From Sequoia sempervirens (taxonomy: Eukaryota > Streptophyta > Pinopsida > Cupressales > Cupressaceae): a stretch of 64,000 nt of DNA. The notes beneath the pieces are model-generated. The model had not been told where the DNA came from, ran no database searches, and saw only the letters and a program-made list of their open reading frames with translations. Positions 22,140 through 34,150 of the stretch are shown here, piece after piece (positions within the stretch are counted from its first letter, which is position 1; the number at the start of each line of letters is the position of its first letter). Both the position numbers and the translations under genes were made by a program. The DNA is taken from positions 524,997,692 to 525,061,691 of the forward strand of contig VDFB02193867.1 of the NCBI GenBank assembly GCA_007258455.2, in the 5' to 3' direction.

Positions 22140-25100
22140 TGTAATGCCCCACCACGCAACCCTAGGGGAAGTTGCAATTCACTAACCAAATGCAACAATT
22201 TTTTTTTTTTAAAAGGAACAATAACGTACAAGTTCGCTACACATTGCCAACATCCCCTAAGGCTACGAGACAAAGATTACTTAAACCCGAATTAAACAAC
22301 CAAGGAAAGAAAACATAACATCCTTCAATTAAGGAATTAAAGTACATACATTCCATACATGATATAACATCAAAGACAAATCGATACATCACGATATCCA
22401 ATAACAATTGTTTACATTATAATTACATCACTCATTCCCCAAATGAGGTAAATCAAATAAACCTGATAATTTATTACAATTTCCACCTCGATACTAATGA
22501 GGGGTAATGAAATACAAGAATAACAGAAATGAAAGAAACTAGAGGAGCAACTGGATCCAACGAGCTCTCCAACATGAAAGTCTCGTCCACACGATCACGA
22601 ACAAAGCCAACGGTGTAAGGTGCACGTTCCACCCAACCAAGTGAAACCCAAAGGCTCACCCCCCGTGCTAGGAGATACTAACAAGGATTTCTAGTCAAGA
22701 CCAACTACCTCTAGACAGGCTAACATAACTGAACCGACTCAAATACCCACATCACTTAACATAGTAAGAAAACTCACAAGACAATACATTGCTTCCAAGT
22801 TACATAGAACAAGTACACCATTGTACAACACACAATAATTGACTAACTGTTGACGTAGGAAGAGTGTCATACATAAATTTCCATGAGTTACCCTAGCTCA
22901 ACCTTCCTAGGCTACCGGACCCCCATCATGGGTTACCCTGACTTGCCTCTACCGGCGTCAGACCCTCACACAAAACTATGCATCTCATCTCATCTCGAGT
23001 CTTAACAATGCATGTTCCATGAGAGAGGCATTCTTTAACTTTATTAGTGTGAAGTTCCCCATTAATTCTTTTAAATTATCACTTGATTACACCCTAGGTG
23101 AGTTACCCTGACACCGCTTTGGGTGTCGGACCCCCACAAAGGGCCACTCTCCTACTGACAATACTGGGATACAAAACCCTCAATCTAAGGGTAGACAAGA
23201 TGCACGGAACTGAAAACCAATTCCAACATTAACACATTAGGTCTCACAACCCGTTCATAGTACACGGGTAACCATAACAAATCACATATCCCATTCATGA
23301 TAATCGGGTGATAACACAACTACAACCACGTGCACTACCCAAAACAAAACACCAGAGTTGAACCAACATAATAAACAACCCCCACAACCCATAAACTCCC
23401 TTGAAAGACTTACAAAACCAAACATCCCATTTTCCCAACAACACAACGACGAGGACACAACTAATAAGCAAGTTGAGGAAAATAAATATTCTAACGTTAG
23501 GATTCCCTAAATCCAAATAAGTCAATCACCCGTTGCACAACTACTTCTAATTTATGACAATTTGGTTCATAGGACAAGAACCATTCATGACAATTGTTTA
23601 ACCCTAACTTTCATCAGTTGTACATTACTTGAAAATACTAGTCTTGACATAATTCGTTTCCAAGCAATACAAAAATGTAAATCTAAATATTCTTTTCAAT
23701 TTCCCGTCTACAACCAATCTTAGAACTCAATTCTCCAATAAATAATTATATAAATAAAACGTTTTCATTATAAAATCAGTAGTTGCATCTTCAAAATAAA
23801 ATGACCATCAACACATTTACATATATTATTTAAATAATAACAACATTATTTAACTCCATATATTTAAAAACAAATATTTTTATTTCCTTTTAAATAATTC
23901 TAATTATTTAAATTATATAATATACATATATTATATAATAAAATAATATCAAAAATTTAAAATGCATAAATATATATTTTTATTTTATTTTATTTAAACA
24001 AATAAAATAAAATAAAACACAACATCGAATAAATATATATATATATAAAATATAATATATAATATATAAGATATATATTATTTATATCATATATATTATA
24101 TACGATATATAATATATATATATATATATATTAAGTTAAAAAAAAACATTAAAAGAAACAAGGTTCCACTGGATGGGAATAGGGGACGCTGCTCCCAGCA
24201 GCGCCCAGCCTCCAAGTGGAGGCTACACTGCTGTTAGCAGCGCCCTCCCCACTGTGGGTGGGGAGCGCTGCTATTAGCAGCCCTCCCTCCCTAAAGAACT
24301 CGCAGACAAAACATTTTTTTATATTTTCTTTTTAAATTAAAAAAAACCCCTGTTCTACAGACGTTTCCCAGAAGAAAATACAGTCCTCAGTTATTTAAAT
24401 ATCAACCAGATTCTTGTATATATATATTTATAATATATACATATATATATATATATGTAATCAACATATATATATATACATAATTTTCTCAAATTACAGT
24501 CAAATTGAGGAGATTTTCATCACAAAATCAACATACCCAGCAAATTTTATTTCATGAATTCAAAATGAATTAATTTTCCAAAACAAATTCTGGGAAGGGG
24601 TTTGAGTTTTCCTAAATTATTTCAAATCTTTTCTAAAATCTTAATAGTGGTTCATTCTCAAAATTTGCAAACAGAATTGAATCTACTAAAACATGAACCA
24701 ATTTTAAAAATGAAAACAAAACAAGAAAATAAAACCTGGATTTTTCTCCCCAAAACTTGAAGTCCTTCAATGGAGGTTTTCCTTTTTCTTTCCAATTCAG
24801 CTTCACCACTTTTCAATCCTTTCTTCCCCAATTTTCTTCAAAGAAATCAATCTCAGTTTTGCTCTCCAAAATTACAAAATTTTCCTTTTCAAAAACAAAA
24901 TGAATTACCTTATGCCATGTTTTCCCCCAAATTTGTCAAAGCCCTAAAATGGACTCACCCACCAAAATTTATTGCTAAAACTTAGATATTTTCTATTTTG
25001 CAATTTTAAACAATTTCTATTCTCAAATGAAATTTGCATAATATCTTTTAATTAAAATTACATTTGCAACCCAAATGACAATTTAAATTTTCTTTTAACC

Positions 25101-25985
25101 AAATTGAATTCAACAATTCATAATGCCATTCTCAATTCTTTTTTCAACTTTATTTCTAAAAAATTAAATATAAGACATATTTCTAATTTATGATTTAATC
25201 CAAATATCTAATAATGCCCACACAGCTAAATTGATTTAATTTATCCCTATTAATTTAATTAGTCAATAAAATAAATCTAATTCAAAATTAGATTATTTTA
25301 TTAATTAAATTAAATTAATTAATTAATCACTAGTTTTCCAACATCTCAATAAGGAAAAACAATCATCATTTATAAATTTCAAAAGTCATTTAATCACTTT
25401 TAACTTGCAATTTTAAATATAAAGCAAATGGGGAAACTAACAACATAAAACACTGAACCCGACTAAGACCGACGACACACTATGGCTAGGGTGATGATTT
25501 GACACAAAAATCCTAGTTACTATCTCCCAATCAATACCGTTGGTCGATGGACACGCTCAGACCTGTGAAACCCGGTGGAGTTGATGTCCTATACCTGCAT
25601 CCTGCACACAATACGAGTGTCGAAACATGCATATAATATATTAAAACACATCGTGAAGGGGAAATCGCGGAATCCCAGGGCACTCACATGCGAGTGATGT
25701 GATCCCATCCCCTTCACCAATACAATAACACTAACCGACGCATCTAATCATCCATGATATAATCAAAACATAAAGCATCAGTAATTCATATACATGCTAA
25801 TGTAATCCATAACATTAAATAATAATAACATCTGAATAAAGTACCATCACATCAAAACATAATGTTTACATCACTTAACAAATAGCGGTTAAAATAACTA
25901 AGTTCCATAGTCACAATGCAACAGAAATAAAACATATCATAGAAAAACATTGTTCGATCAAATAGCAAAATGGAGGGGTGTTACA
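22140..25985 (-). repeat. 3' LTR of the gag-only element
   Basis: In the element's sense it begins TGTAACACCCCTCC and ends GGCATTACA. It holds AT-rich microsatellite (about 23990-24135), a GC-rich hairpin cluster (24187-24281) and no gene. It is longer than the coding interior. Confidence 0.93.
24187..24281. repeat. Cluster of five GC-rich hairpins in the left LTR
   Basis: Consecutive stem-loops: 24187-24203 (7-bp stem), 24207-24224 (7), 24228-24240 (5), 24245-24265 (8), 24267-24281 (6). They stand out in surrounding AT-rich sequence. The corresponding part of the other LTR (about 29625-29695) lacks them. Confidence 0.8.
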
Positions 25986-26000
25986 TCCTCCTCCCTAGGG
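25986..26000 (-). other. Polypurine tract of the gag-only element
   Basis: On the minus strand AGGGAGGAGGA immediately precedes the LTR start TGTAACACC, as expected for the plus-strand primer of reverse transcription. Confidence 0.75.
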
Positions 26001-26006
26001 TCAGGC

Positions 26007-27422
26007 TTACTCTTGGAAGCCTGCAAACAAGAAGGGATAAAGCTCCCTCAAACACACTAAAAAACTAGATCCCTGAGGATGAACTCCTAACACTGAAGGA
26101 TGAACTACCCCCTGATGCCCGACCTGACAGGTATCCACTGCAGCAAGTACTCTATGCAATCTGCCCGCATCACCTACGGTTGGCTCAGAAGCCAACGGTC
26201 TCTGACTAAAACCAGAAGCACCCTGCTGAGGACACTGACGAGCAATGTGACCCTGCTGACCACAAGCGAAACATCCTGTCCCTCTACTAAACTCCCTAAC
26301 ATCAGGAGATGCACTAGGTCGCGAAAAGCCACCTCGACTATACGCTGACTAGGAAATCTGAGCAGGCTGATCATAGCGATCACGATGAGCTCGAATCCAA
26401 CTCCGATCCCTCTTCCTCTGCTTCCAACTACCACCGTGCTGGGACTGAGAATTTTGTTGCCCTGACTGCGAAGGTTGATGTTGCCCACTATTTGTGGTTT
26501 CCTGATTCCCCTTAGGAATGCCTGCAACCTGCGACTGACCACCCTGATACCCAACACCAAAGGAAGGTGCACTGCCAAATTGAACTCCCGACTGACCACC
26601 AAAAGCCAAAGCTAAATTTGCCTCCACAATTCGAGCCTTATCCACAGCTACCTCCATGGTCTGCGACTCGAATATCCGAACTCCGCCACTGATCTGGGCA
26701 TTCAAGCCCCTAACAAAATGCTGCACCAGCATACCCTCATCGTCACCTATACTGGCATACTGCTTGAGCTTGTAAAAATGATGCTCATAATGATCTACTG
26801 TCATATCCATCTGCCGCAAGGCATGGAACTCGTCTCCTCGACGCTGCCTCCAATGCTCTGAAAGAAATCTAGCTCGGAACCTCTCCAGAAATAACTCCCA
26901 AGATACCGTACCAATATCCATGTGGAGCTTCTGCTCCTCCAATCTCCACCAAGTGGAGGAAAATCCCCTCAAGTGCATGATGGCGCACCTAGCTCGAGTG
27001 TTGCTACTATATGGGTGCATAGCAAAACACCTAGTCAAGTCAATGAGCCATGTCTCTACCTCCAAACCACTGCCTGATCCATCAAATATGGGTGGTCGTG
27101 CTCTAAGCAAGTCCCTCATATGGGCTGCTACCTTTGAATCAGACTGATCTGGTACTCCTCTCTCTCTAACCATAACTAGCTCAACCTCCTGCCTAGGCCC
27201 AAGACGAGCAAGGGTCTCCTCTAACAACTGATGCAACTGAGCGTCCTCGATCCCTCATGGATCTGGATTCTGATTACCCTCTCCCTAAATGTTTTGAGAA
27301 GCTTGTTGCTCCTCATGATTAGGCTCACGAGGAACATGCGGAGGTAAATCCTGTTGTTCATCAACGCGATCACCTAAATGACCACGTCTACGCCCTCCAC
27401 CTCTTCCGCGTCTAGGAGGCAT
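26007..27422 (-). pseudogene. Gypsy-type gag with three in-frame stops
   Basis: Start ATG at 27422-27420 gives MPPRRGRGGGRR, a common gypsy gag opening. The frame runs 471 codons to TAA at 26009-26007 with stops at TAG 27287, TGA 27257 and TAG 26351. About residues 120-235 form the Retrotrans_gag domain (WLIDLTRCFAMHP, STWWRLEEQKL, VDHYEHHFYKLKQYA). About residues 380-395 are an intact zinc knuckle (CFACGQQGHIARQC, CX2CX4HX4C). The remainder is Gln/Ser-rich. It ends next to the polypurine tract, so no pol ever followed in this copy. Confidence 0.9.
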
Positions 27423-27533
27423 ACTCCTGCATAGACACCTCAAGGTATTAGGCAAGACACACCACTCAAAACCTCCACACTACAAGCATAATGGGTCCAC
27501 CATAATCCCAGAGTACCCAGTGTTTAAACCTGG

Positions 27534-27545
27534 GCTCTGATACCA
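27534..27545 (-). other. Primer-binding site of the gag-only element
   Basis: Minus strand reads TGGTATCAGAGC, the classic initiator-methionine tRNA primer site, two bases inside the right-hand LTR. Confidence 0.92.
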
Positions 27546-27547
27546 TG

Positions 27548-29879
27548 TGTAATGCCTCACCACGCAACCCTAGGGGAAGTTGCAATTCACTAACCAAATG
27601 CAACAAATTTTTTTTTTTTTTAAAGGAACAATAACGTACAAGTTCGCTACACATTGCCAACATCCCCTAAGGCTACGAGACAAAGATTACTTAAACCCGA
27701 ATTAAACAACCAAGGAAAGAAAACATAACATCCTTCAATTAAGGAATTAAAGTACATACATTCCATACATGATATAACATCAAAGACAAATCGATACATC
27801 ACGATATCCAATAACAATTGTTTACATTATAATTACATCACTCATTCCCCGAATGAGGTAAATCAAATAAACCTGATAATTTATTACAATTTCCACCTCG
27901 ATACTAATGAGGGGTAATGAAATACAAGAATAACAGAAATGAAAGAAACTAGAGGAGCAACTGGATCCAACGAGCTCTCCAACATAAAAGTCTCGTCCAC
28001 ACAATCACGAATAAAGCCAACGGTGTAAGGTGCACGTTCCACCCAACCAAGTGAAACCCAAAGGCTCACCCCCCGTGCTAGGAGATAGTAACAAGGATTT
28101 CTAGTCAAGACCAACTACCTCTAGACGAAGGCTAACATAAAACTGAACCGAAAATACCCACATCATTTCATAGTAGAAAACAAGATTACATTTCCGGGTT
28201 ACATAGAACAAGTACACCATTGTACAACACATAATAATTGACTAACTGTTGACGTGGGAAGAGTGTCATACATAAATTGCCATGAGTTACCCTAGCTCAA
28301 CCTTCCTAGGCTACCGAACCCCCATCATGGGTTACCCTGGCTTGCCTCTACCGGCGTCGGACCCTCATGCAAAACTATGCGTCTCATCTCATCTCGAGTC
28401 TTAACAATGCATGTTCCATGAGAGAGGCATTCTTTAACTTTATTAGTGTGAAGTTCCCCATTAATTCTTTTAAATTATCACTTGATTACACCCTAGGTGA
28501 GTTACCCTGACACCGCTTTGGGCGTCGGACCCCCACAAAGGGCCACTCTCCTACTGACAATACTGGGATACAAAACCCTCAATCTAAGGGTAGACAAGAT
28601 GCACGGAACTGAAAACCAATTCCAACCTTAACACATTAGGTCTCACAACCCGTTCATAGTACACGGGTAACCATAACAAATCACATATCCCATTCATGAT
28701 AATCAGGTGATAACACAACTACAACCACGTGCACTACCCAAAACAAAACACCAGAGTTGAACCAACATAATAAACAACCCCCACAACCCATAAACTCCCT
28801 TGAAAGACTTACAAAACCAAACATCCCATTTGCCCAACAACACAACGACGAGGACACAACCAATAAGCAAGTTTAGGAAAATAAATATTCTAATGTTAGG
28901 ATTCCCTAAATCCAAATAAGTCAATCACCCGTTGCACAACTACTTCTAATTTATGACAATTTAGTTCATAGGACAAGAACCATTCATGACAATTGTTTAA
29001 CCCTAACTTTCATCAGTTGTACATTACTTGAAAATACTAGTCTTGACATAATTCGTTTCCAAGCAATACAAAAATGTAAATCTAAATATTCTTTTCAATT
29101 TCCCGTCTACAACCAATCTTAGAACTCAATTCTCCAATAAATAATTAAATAAATAAAACGTTTTCATTATAAAATCAGTAGTTGCATCTTCAAAATAAAA
29201 TGACCATCAACACATTTACATATATTATTTAAATAATAACAACATTATTTAACTCCATATATTTAAAAACAAATATTTTTATTTCCTTTTAAATAATTCT
29301 AATTATTTAAATTATATAATATACATATATTATATAATAAAATAATATCAAAAATTTAAAATGCATAAATATATATTTTTATTTTATTTTATTTAAACAA
29401 ATAAAACAAAACAAAACACAACATCTAATAAATATATATATATATATAATATAATATATAATATATATGATATATATATTATTTATAATGGTATATATTA
29501 TATAATTTATATAATATATATATATATATATATATAGCATATATATATATATATATATATATGAGAAATAGAAAATATATATATAATATATATATTAAGT
29601 TAAAAAAAACAGAAATTAAGGTTCTCACTTGATGGAATTGTGGGAGTTTGCCTGCAAAATTCTCCAGGCTACACACACTGTCTCAAAGAACTGGCAACAT
29701 TTTTTTTATTTTCTTTTAAAATAAAAAAAACCCCTGTTTCACAGATTTTACCAAGAAAATATGTTCTCTAAATATTTAAGAATAACCAGATTTTTGTATA
29801 TATTTATATACATATATATATATAGAATTAACATATAGTATATATATATGATATATATATATATATAGAAAGAGAGAGA

Positions 29880-29911
<32 letters not shown>

Positions 29912-31484
29912 TATATATATATATATATATAGGTATATATAGGTGAGCATATAGGAGCAGATGGTTGTATACATATATATACATAATTTTCTCAAATTAT
30001 GTCAAATTGAGGGAGATTTTCATCACAAAATCAAATATACCCAAATGATAAATTTATTTCATGAATTAAAATGAATTAATTTTACAAACACCTGGAAGGG
30101 GTTCTAGTTTTCCTAAATTATTTCAAATCTTTTCTAAAATCTTAATAGTGGTTCATTCTCAAAATTTGCAAACAGAATTGAATCTACTAAAACATGAACC
30201 AATTTTAAAAATGAAAACAAAACAAGAAAATAAAACCTGGATTTTTCTCCCCAAAACTTGAAGTCCTTCAATGGAGGTTTTCCTTTTTCTTTCCAATTCA
30301 GCTTCACCACTTTTCAATCCTTTCTTCCCCAATTTTCTTCAAAGAAATCAATCTCAGTTTTGCTCTCCAAAATTACAAAATTTTCCTTTTCAAAAACAAA
30401 ATGAATTACCTTATGCCATGTTTTCCCCCAAATTTGTCAAAGCCCTAAAATGGACTCACCCACCAAAATTTATTGCTAATTTAGATATTTTCTATTTTGT
30501 AATTTTCAAACAATTTCTATTCTCAAATGAAATTTGCATAATATCTTTTAATTAAAATTACATTTGCAACCCAAATGACAATTTAAATTTTCTTTTAACC
30601 AAATTGAATTCAACAATTCATAATGCCATTCTCAAATTTTTTTCAACTTTATTTCTAAAAAATTAAATATAAGACATATTTCTAATTTATGATTTAATCC
30701 AAATATCTAATAATGCCCACACAGCTAAATTGATTTAATTTATCCCTATTAATTTAATTAGTCAATAAAATAAATCTAATTCAAAATTAGATTATTTTAT
30801 TAATTAAATTAAATTAATTAATTAATCACTAGTTTTCCAACATCTCAATAAGGCAAAACAATCATCATTTATAAATTTCAAAAGTCATTTAATCACTTTT
30901 AACTTGCAATTTTAAATATAAAGCAAATGGGGAAACTAACAACATAAAACACTGAACCCGACTAAGACCGACGACACACTATGGCTAGGGTGATGGTTTG
31001 ACACAAAAATCCTAGTTACTATCTCCCAATCGATGCCGTTGGTCGATGGACATGCTCAGACCTGTGAAACCAGGTGGAGTCGATGTCCTATACCTGCATC
31101 CTGCACACAATACGAGTGTCGAAACATGCATATAATATATTAAAACACACCGTGAAGGGGAAATCGTGGAATCCCAGGGCACTCGCATGCGAGTGATGTG
31201 ATCCCGTCCCCTTCACCAATACAATAACACTAACCGACGCATCTAATCATCCATGATATAATCAAAACATAAAGCATCAGTAATTCATATACATGCTAAT
31301 GTAATCCATAACATGAAATAATAATAACATCTGAATAAAGTACCATCACATCAAAACATAATGTTTACATCACTTAACAGATAGCGGTTAAAATAACTAA
31401 GTTCCATAGTCACAATGCAACAGAAATAAAACATATCATAGAAAAACACTGTTCGATCAAATAGCAAAATGGAGGGTTCTTACA
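27548..31484 (-). repeat. 5' LTR of the gag-only element
   Basis: Nearly identical to 22140-25985 over long stretches but with locally scrambled patches at about 28120-28190 and 29600-30080, and long AT microsatellites at about 29440-29590 and 29800-29970. Either real microsatellite change or poor assembly. Confidence 0.92.
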
Positions 31485-31489
31485 AGATC

Positions 31490-32048
31490 TATCAATGTGG
31501 GAGGAGTATATTCCAATTTTTTAAAGAGATGTATGGAAAATTTGGTAGCATACACAAGGCAATGCGTTGCCTGGTATAATTTTTTGACAAAAAGCCTTAA
31601 TGAAAGCTTCAAAGAGTGGTATGCACTTCCATAATAAAGGATTGAGAAATGATTTTTTATTTTACTTCCTTAAAATGTATGTCATATATATGTGTATACA
31701 AATGTGGAAGCATACAAAAGGTAAGTCGATTGTTAAATAACAAAATATCTCAAAGAGATGTGGTTTAAAAATGTAATTGGCAAGTGTATAGAATTGTGTA
31801 ATTTAAAATGTGCATTGACAACCTAAGGTTATAATGACAAACAAACAATGATCAACATGGAATATGCAAAATAAAAAAAATAAAAGGAAGCCATAATAGA
31901 ATGAAAGAAAATGTGTAAAGACTTCACATACCTAAAAAACTAGAGTTTCAAATAGAGGAGTTCAACCCAATTATGTAGCCTTAGCTTCTTCTTTCTTCAA
32001 ACTCCTCAACAATTTGACTTTTCCAAAAGCTTGTTCCCCTCCAAACTT
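31490..32048 (+). repeat. Unidentified large element, copy 1 (right part)
   Basis: Continues copy 1 after the retrotransposon: GGAGTATATTCCAA (about 31501-31514) matches 50645-50658 in copy 2. No gene seen. Ends at the N run. Confidence 0.6.
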
Positions 32049-32148
32049 NNNNNNNNNNNNNNNNNNNNNNNNNNNNNNNNNNNNNNNNNNNNNNNNNNNN
32101 NNNNNNNNNNNNNNNNNNNNNNNNNNNNNNNNNNNNNNNNNNNNNNNN
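32049..32148. other. Assembly gap, 100 N
   Basis: Exactly 100 N, the conventional placeholder for an unknown join. It lies at the boundary between copies 1 and 2 of the large element. Confidence 1.
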
Positions 32149-32198
32149 GGAGAGGTGGGGGGTCGGCTCAGGATAGGCCCGGTGCATAGCCAGATCCT

Positions 32199-32534
32199 AT
32201 GTGGCAAGGGAGACGAGCTCTCACTAGGCCGCCTCATAAGCACATTGTTATGCCTGTTGTCACAAAAAAGAGTGTTGATGTAGATACATTGCAGGCGATC
32301 AACACTTTGAACCAGAGTGTCATCCATCATACTAGCCCTATTCTACAATGCCATCCAGCAGAGTCTTCGAATGGTGGCCTTCGAACCCATGTGTGTCAAT
32401 CTTGTGGGGCGACTTGTTCATATGAACCCACCGACACTCAAGAGGCTGCTACACAAGATCTGTATGCAGCTACAGAGATGGAGAGGGCGACTGGAATTTT
32501 GCATGATGTGTATGACATTGATACTCAAATAAAA
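32199..32534 (+). CDS. Unknown spliced gene, CxxC exon, copy 2 (open)
   Basis: Open from ATG 32199 to the phase-0 donor after 32534 (TQIK). Contains KHIVMPVVTKK, SVDVDTLQAINTLNQS and CQSCGATCSYEP. Copy 1 has a stop in this exon. Upstream in-frame sequence is open to a TAG shared by both copies (about 32187), so the true 5' start may be spliced. Not recognised. Confidence 0.45.
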
Positions 32535-32625
32535 GTTAGCATGTTCATTGAATTTAATTTATTAAATTTTGATTTTGAAATACAAGATTAACTAATTTAG
32601 TTTTATGATTTTAATAAAATTGTAG

Positions 32626-33933
32626 GGTCACAGTGTTGAGACTGGATACGTCGGCCCTCCACCTACTTTTTTCTGCATTACACCTATCATTGGGGTATGT
32701 AACTAGTAAACAATTATAAATTTATTACATGTTAATAGCATTGTTTTACGAATAGTATTTTAATATGTGATTTTAGATGTTGAATAGGGTAATATTGGAG
32801 GTTTCGAGGGAACACCTCCCAATGCCAGTGGATTGTCTCAAACCTACATGCAGGTAATAGAATAAAGATTTTAACTAATGAATTGTTCTTAATAGATTTG
32901 TATAGTTTATATTCATATCATTGGTTATGTTGCATTGCACATCATTCAAACTCAAATCATTACTTCACATTCCATAACTAATAACTAGATGTTGATAGAT
33001 GAAAAAATTTCAACTACAATATAGTTGTTTAGAAAGTCAACATAAGCAGTGATGCAATTACTTCACATGGAGGCATGTGCTTGCAAAGGTGCACTTACAT
33101 GACAAACTATGGATTCTTGGAAAAAATCTATGAAACCATAATAGTAAGCAATAACATAGACAAGACAGTTAATAGTTTGAAAAAATTCCTCAAAGAAATG
33201 CGGTCCATTTCATCACCATGAGACCACATTTCTTCAAGGAATTTCTTCAAACTAGTCACCACCTTTTCTATGATACCACATTTTTCATACATGTGCACCA
33301 GATAATTTTATCAAAATACTCACTTCCTTGCTACTATGGCTAAAAACCTAAAATAGGTGCTTTCCAACAAACTATGGATGCTTGGAAAAATATCTATCAT
33401 AGAATAATAGTAAGCAATAATACCATAGAGAAGGCAATGAACTTTTTGAAAAAATTCCTGAAAGAAATGCGGTTTTATGGTGATGGAATGCAATGATGTG
33501 CATTTGTTTGTAATGGAATTCCATCACCACGAGACCCCATTTCTTTTGAGGCATTTTTTCAAACAGTTCACTGCCTTCTCTATGCCACCACAGTTATCGT
33601 ATATGTCTATAAAAGCATTTAATCAAACGGTTCAACAGCTTGCTGCTATGGGTAAAAGCCTAAAAAACACATCCTTTCAAACAATATATGGATAGGGAAA
33701 ATAGTAAGCATAATAATCATAAATATATAGTTTAATAAGTACTCAATTTTTTTTTCATTAGATCTTAGACATTATAAGTCATAATGTGGATCACTATTGT
33801 AACTTTTTTGTGATTGAATTATTTGTTGTTTTATTTTCAGATGTTGGTGGTGGAAACACCTCCAAATGTTACGAGGGCAACAAATATTGGTGTTTCATCT
33901 GCTATACAATCTTTGATGGCTCTGACAGGGGAG
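32626..33933 (+). other. Three small phase-0 exons of the unknown gene, copy 2
   Basis: Exons 32626-32694, 32788-32853 and 33841-33933 have the same lengths (69, 66, 93 nt), borders and phases as in copy 1 and are all open. Their joint reading continues from the CxxC exon. The following exon near 34003 is uncertain; the LARD-like element sits in the next presumed intron. Confidence 0.55.
33101..33698. repeat. Inverted repeats built from PPR-gene fragments, copy 2
   Basis: Collinear with 15779-16375 and only slightly different. Unit 2 again pairs a plus arm (about 33422-33491) with a minus arm (about 33515-33587). The hairpin has therefore persisted in both copies. Confidence 0.65.
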
Positions 33934-34150
33934 GTATGAGGCGAATTACTAAAATCAAACCATTATTGATTTGTAGTTTAATTTCTATTTGGATGGTTTA
34001 TACAGGGCTTGAGCACGCCTCAACATTGATGTGCGAATATTTCCCTCGTGGAGAGTGATCGTGAGATAGACGCAAGTGATTATTTTGTTAAATATATCAT
34101 TTTTTATAATGTAATTTCTATATATTAATGTCTTTACTTCTTATTGTAAC

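Larger units (their letters stand above)
22140..31484 (-). mobile_element. Gag-only LTR retrotransposon with giant LTRs (TR-GAG type)
   Basis: LTRs at 22140-25985 (3846 bp) and 27548-31484 (3937 bp), both beginning TGTAATGCC and ending TTACA on the plus strand. Only about 1.56 kb lies between them. A primer-binding site next to the right LTR and a polypurine tract next to the left LTR fix the orientation as minus. The sole protein is a gypsy-type gag; there is no pol. This matches terminal-repeat retrotransposons with only a GAG domain, which depend on enzymes from related elements. Confidence 0.93.

Noticed and set aside
24770..24985. ORF starting MEVFLFLSNSASP, present in both LTRs (also 30271)
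   Set aside because: Repeated only because the LTR is repeated; AT-rich, low complexity, no domain, and antisense to the element.
29479..29984. Tyr/Ile-rich minus-strand ORFs
   Set aside because: They are translations of (AT)n microsatellite inside the LTR of the gag-only element.
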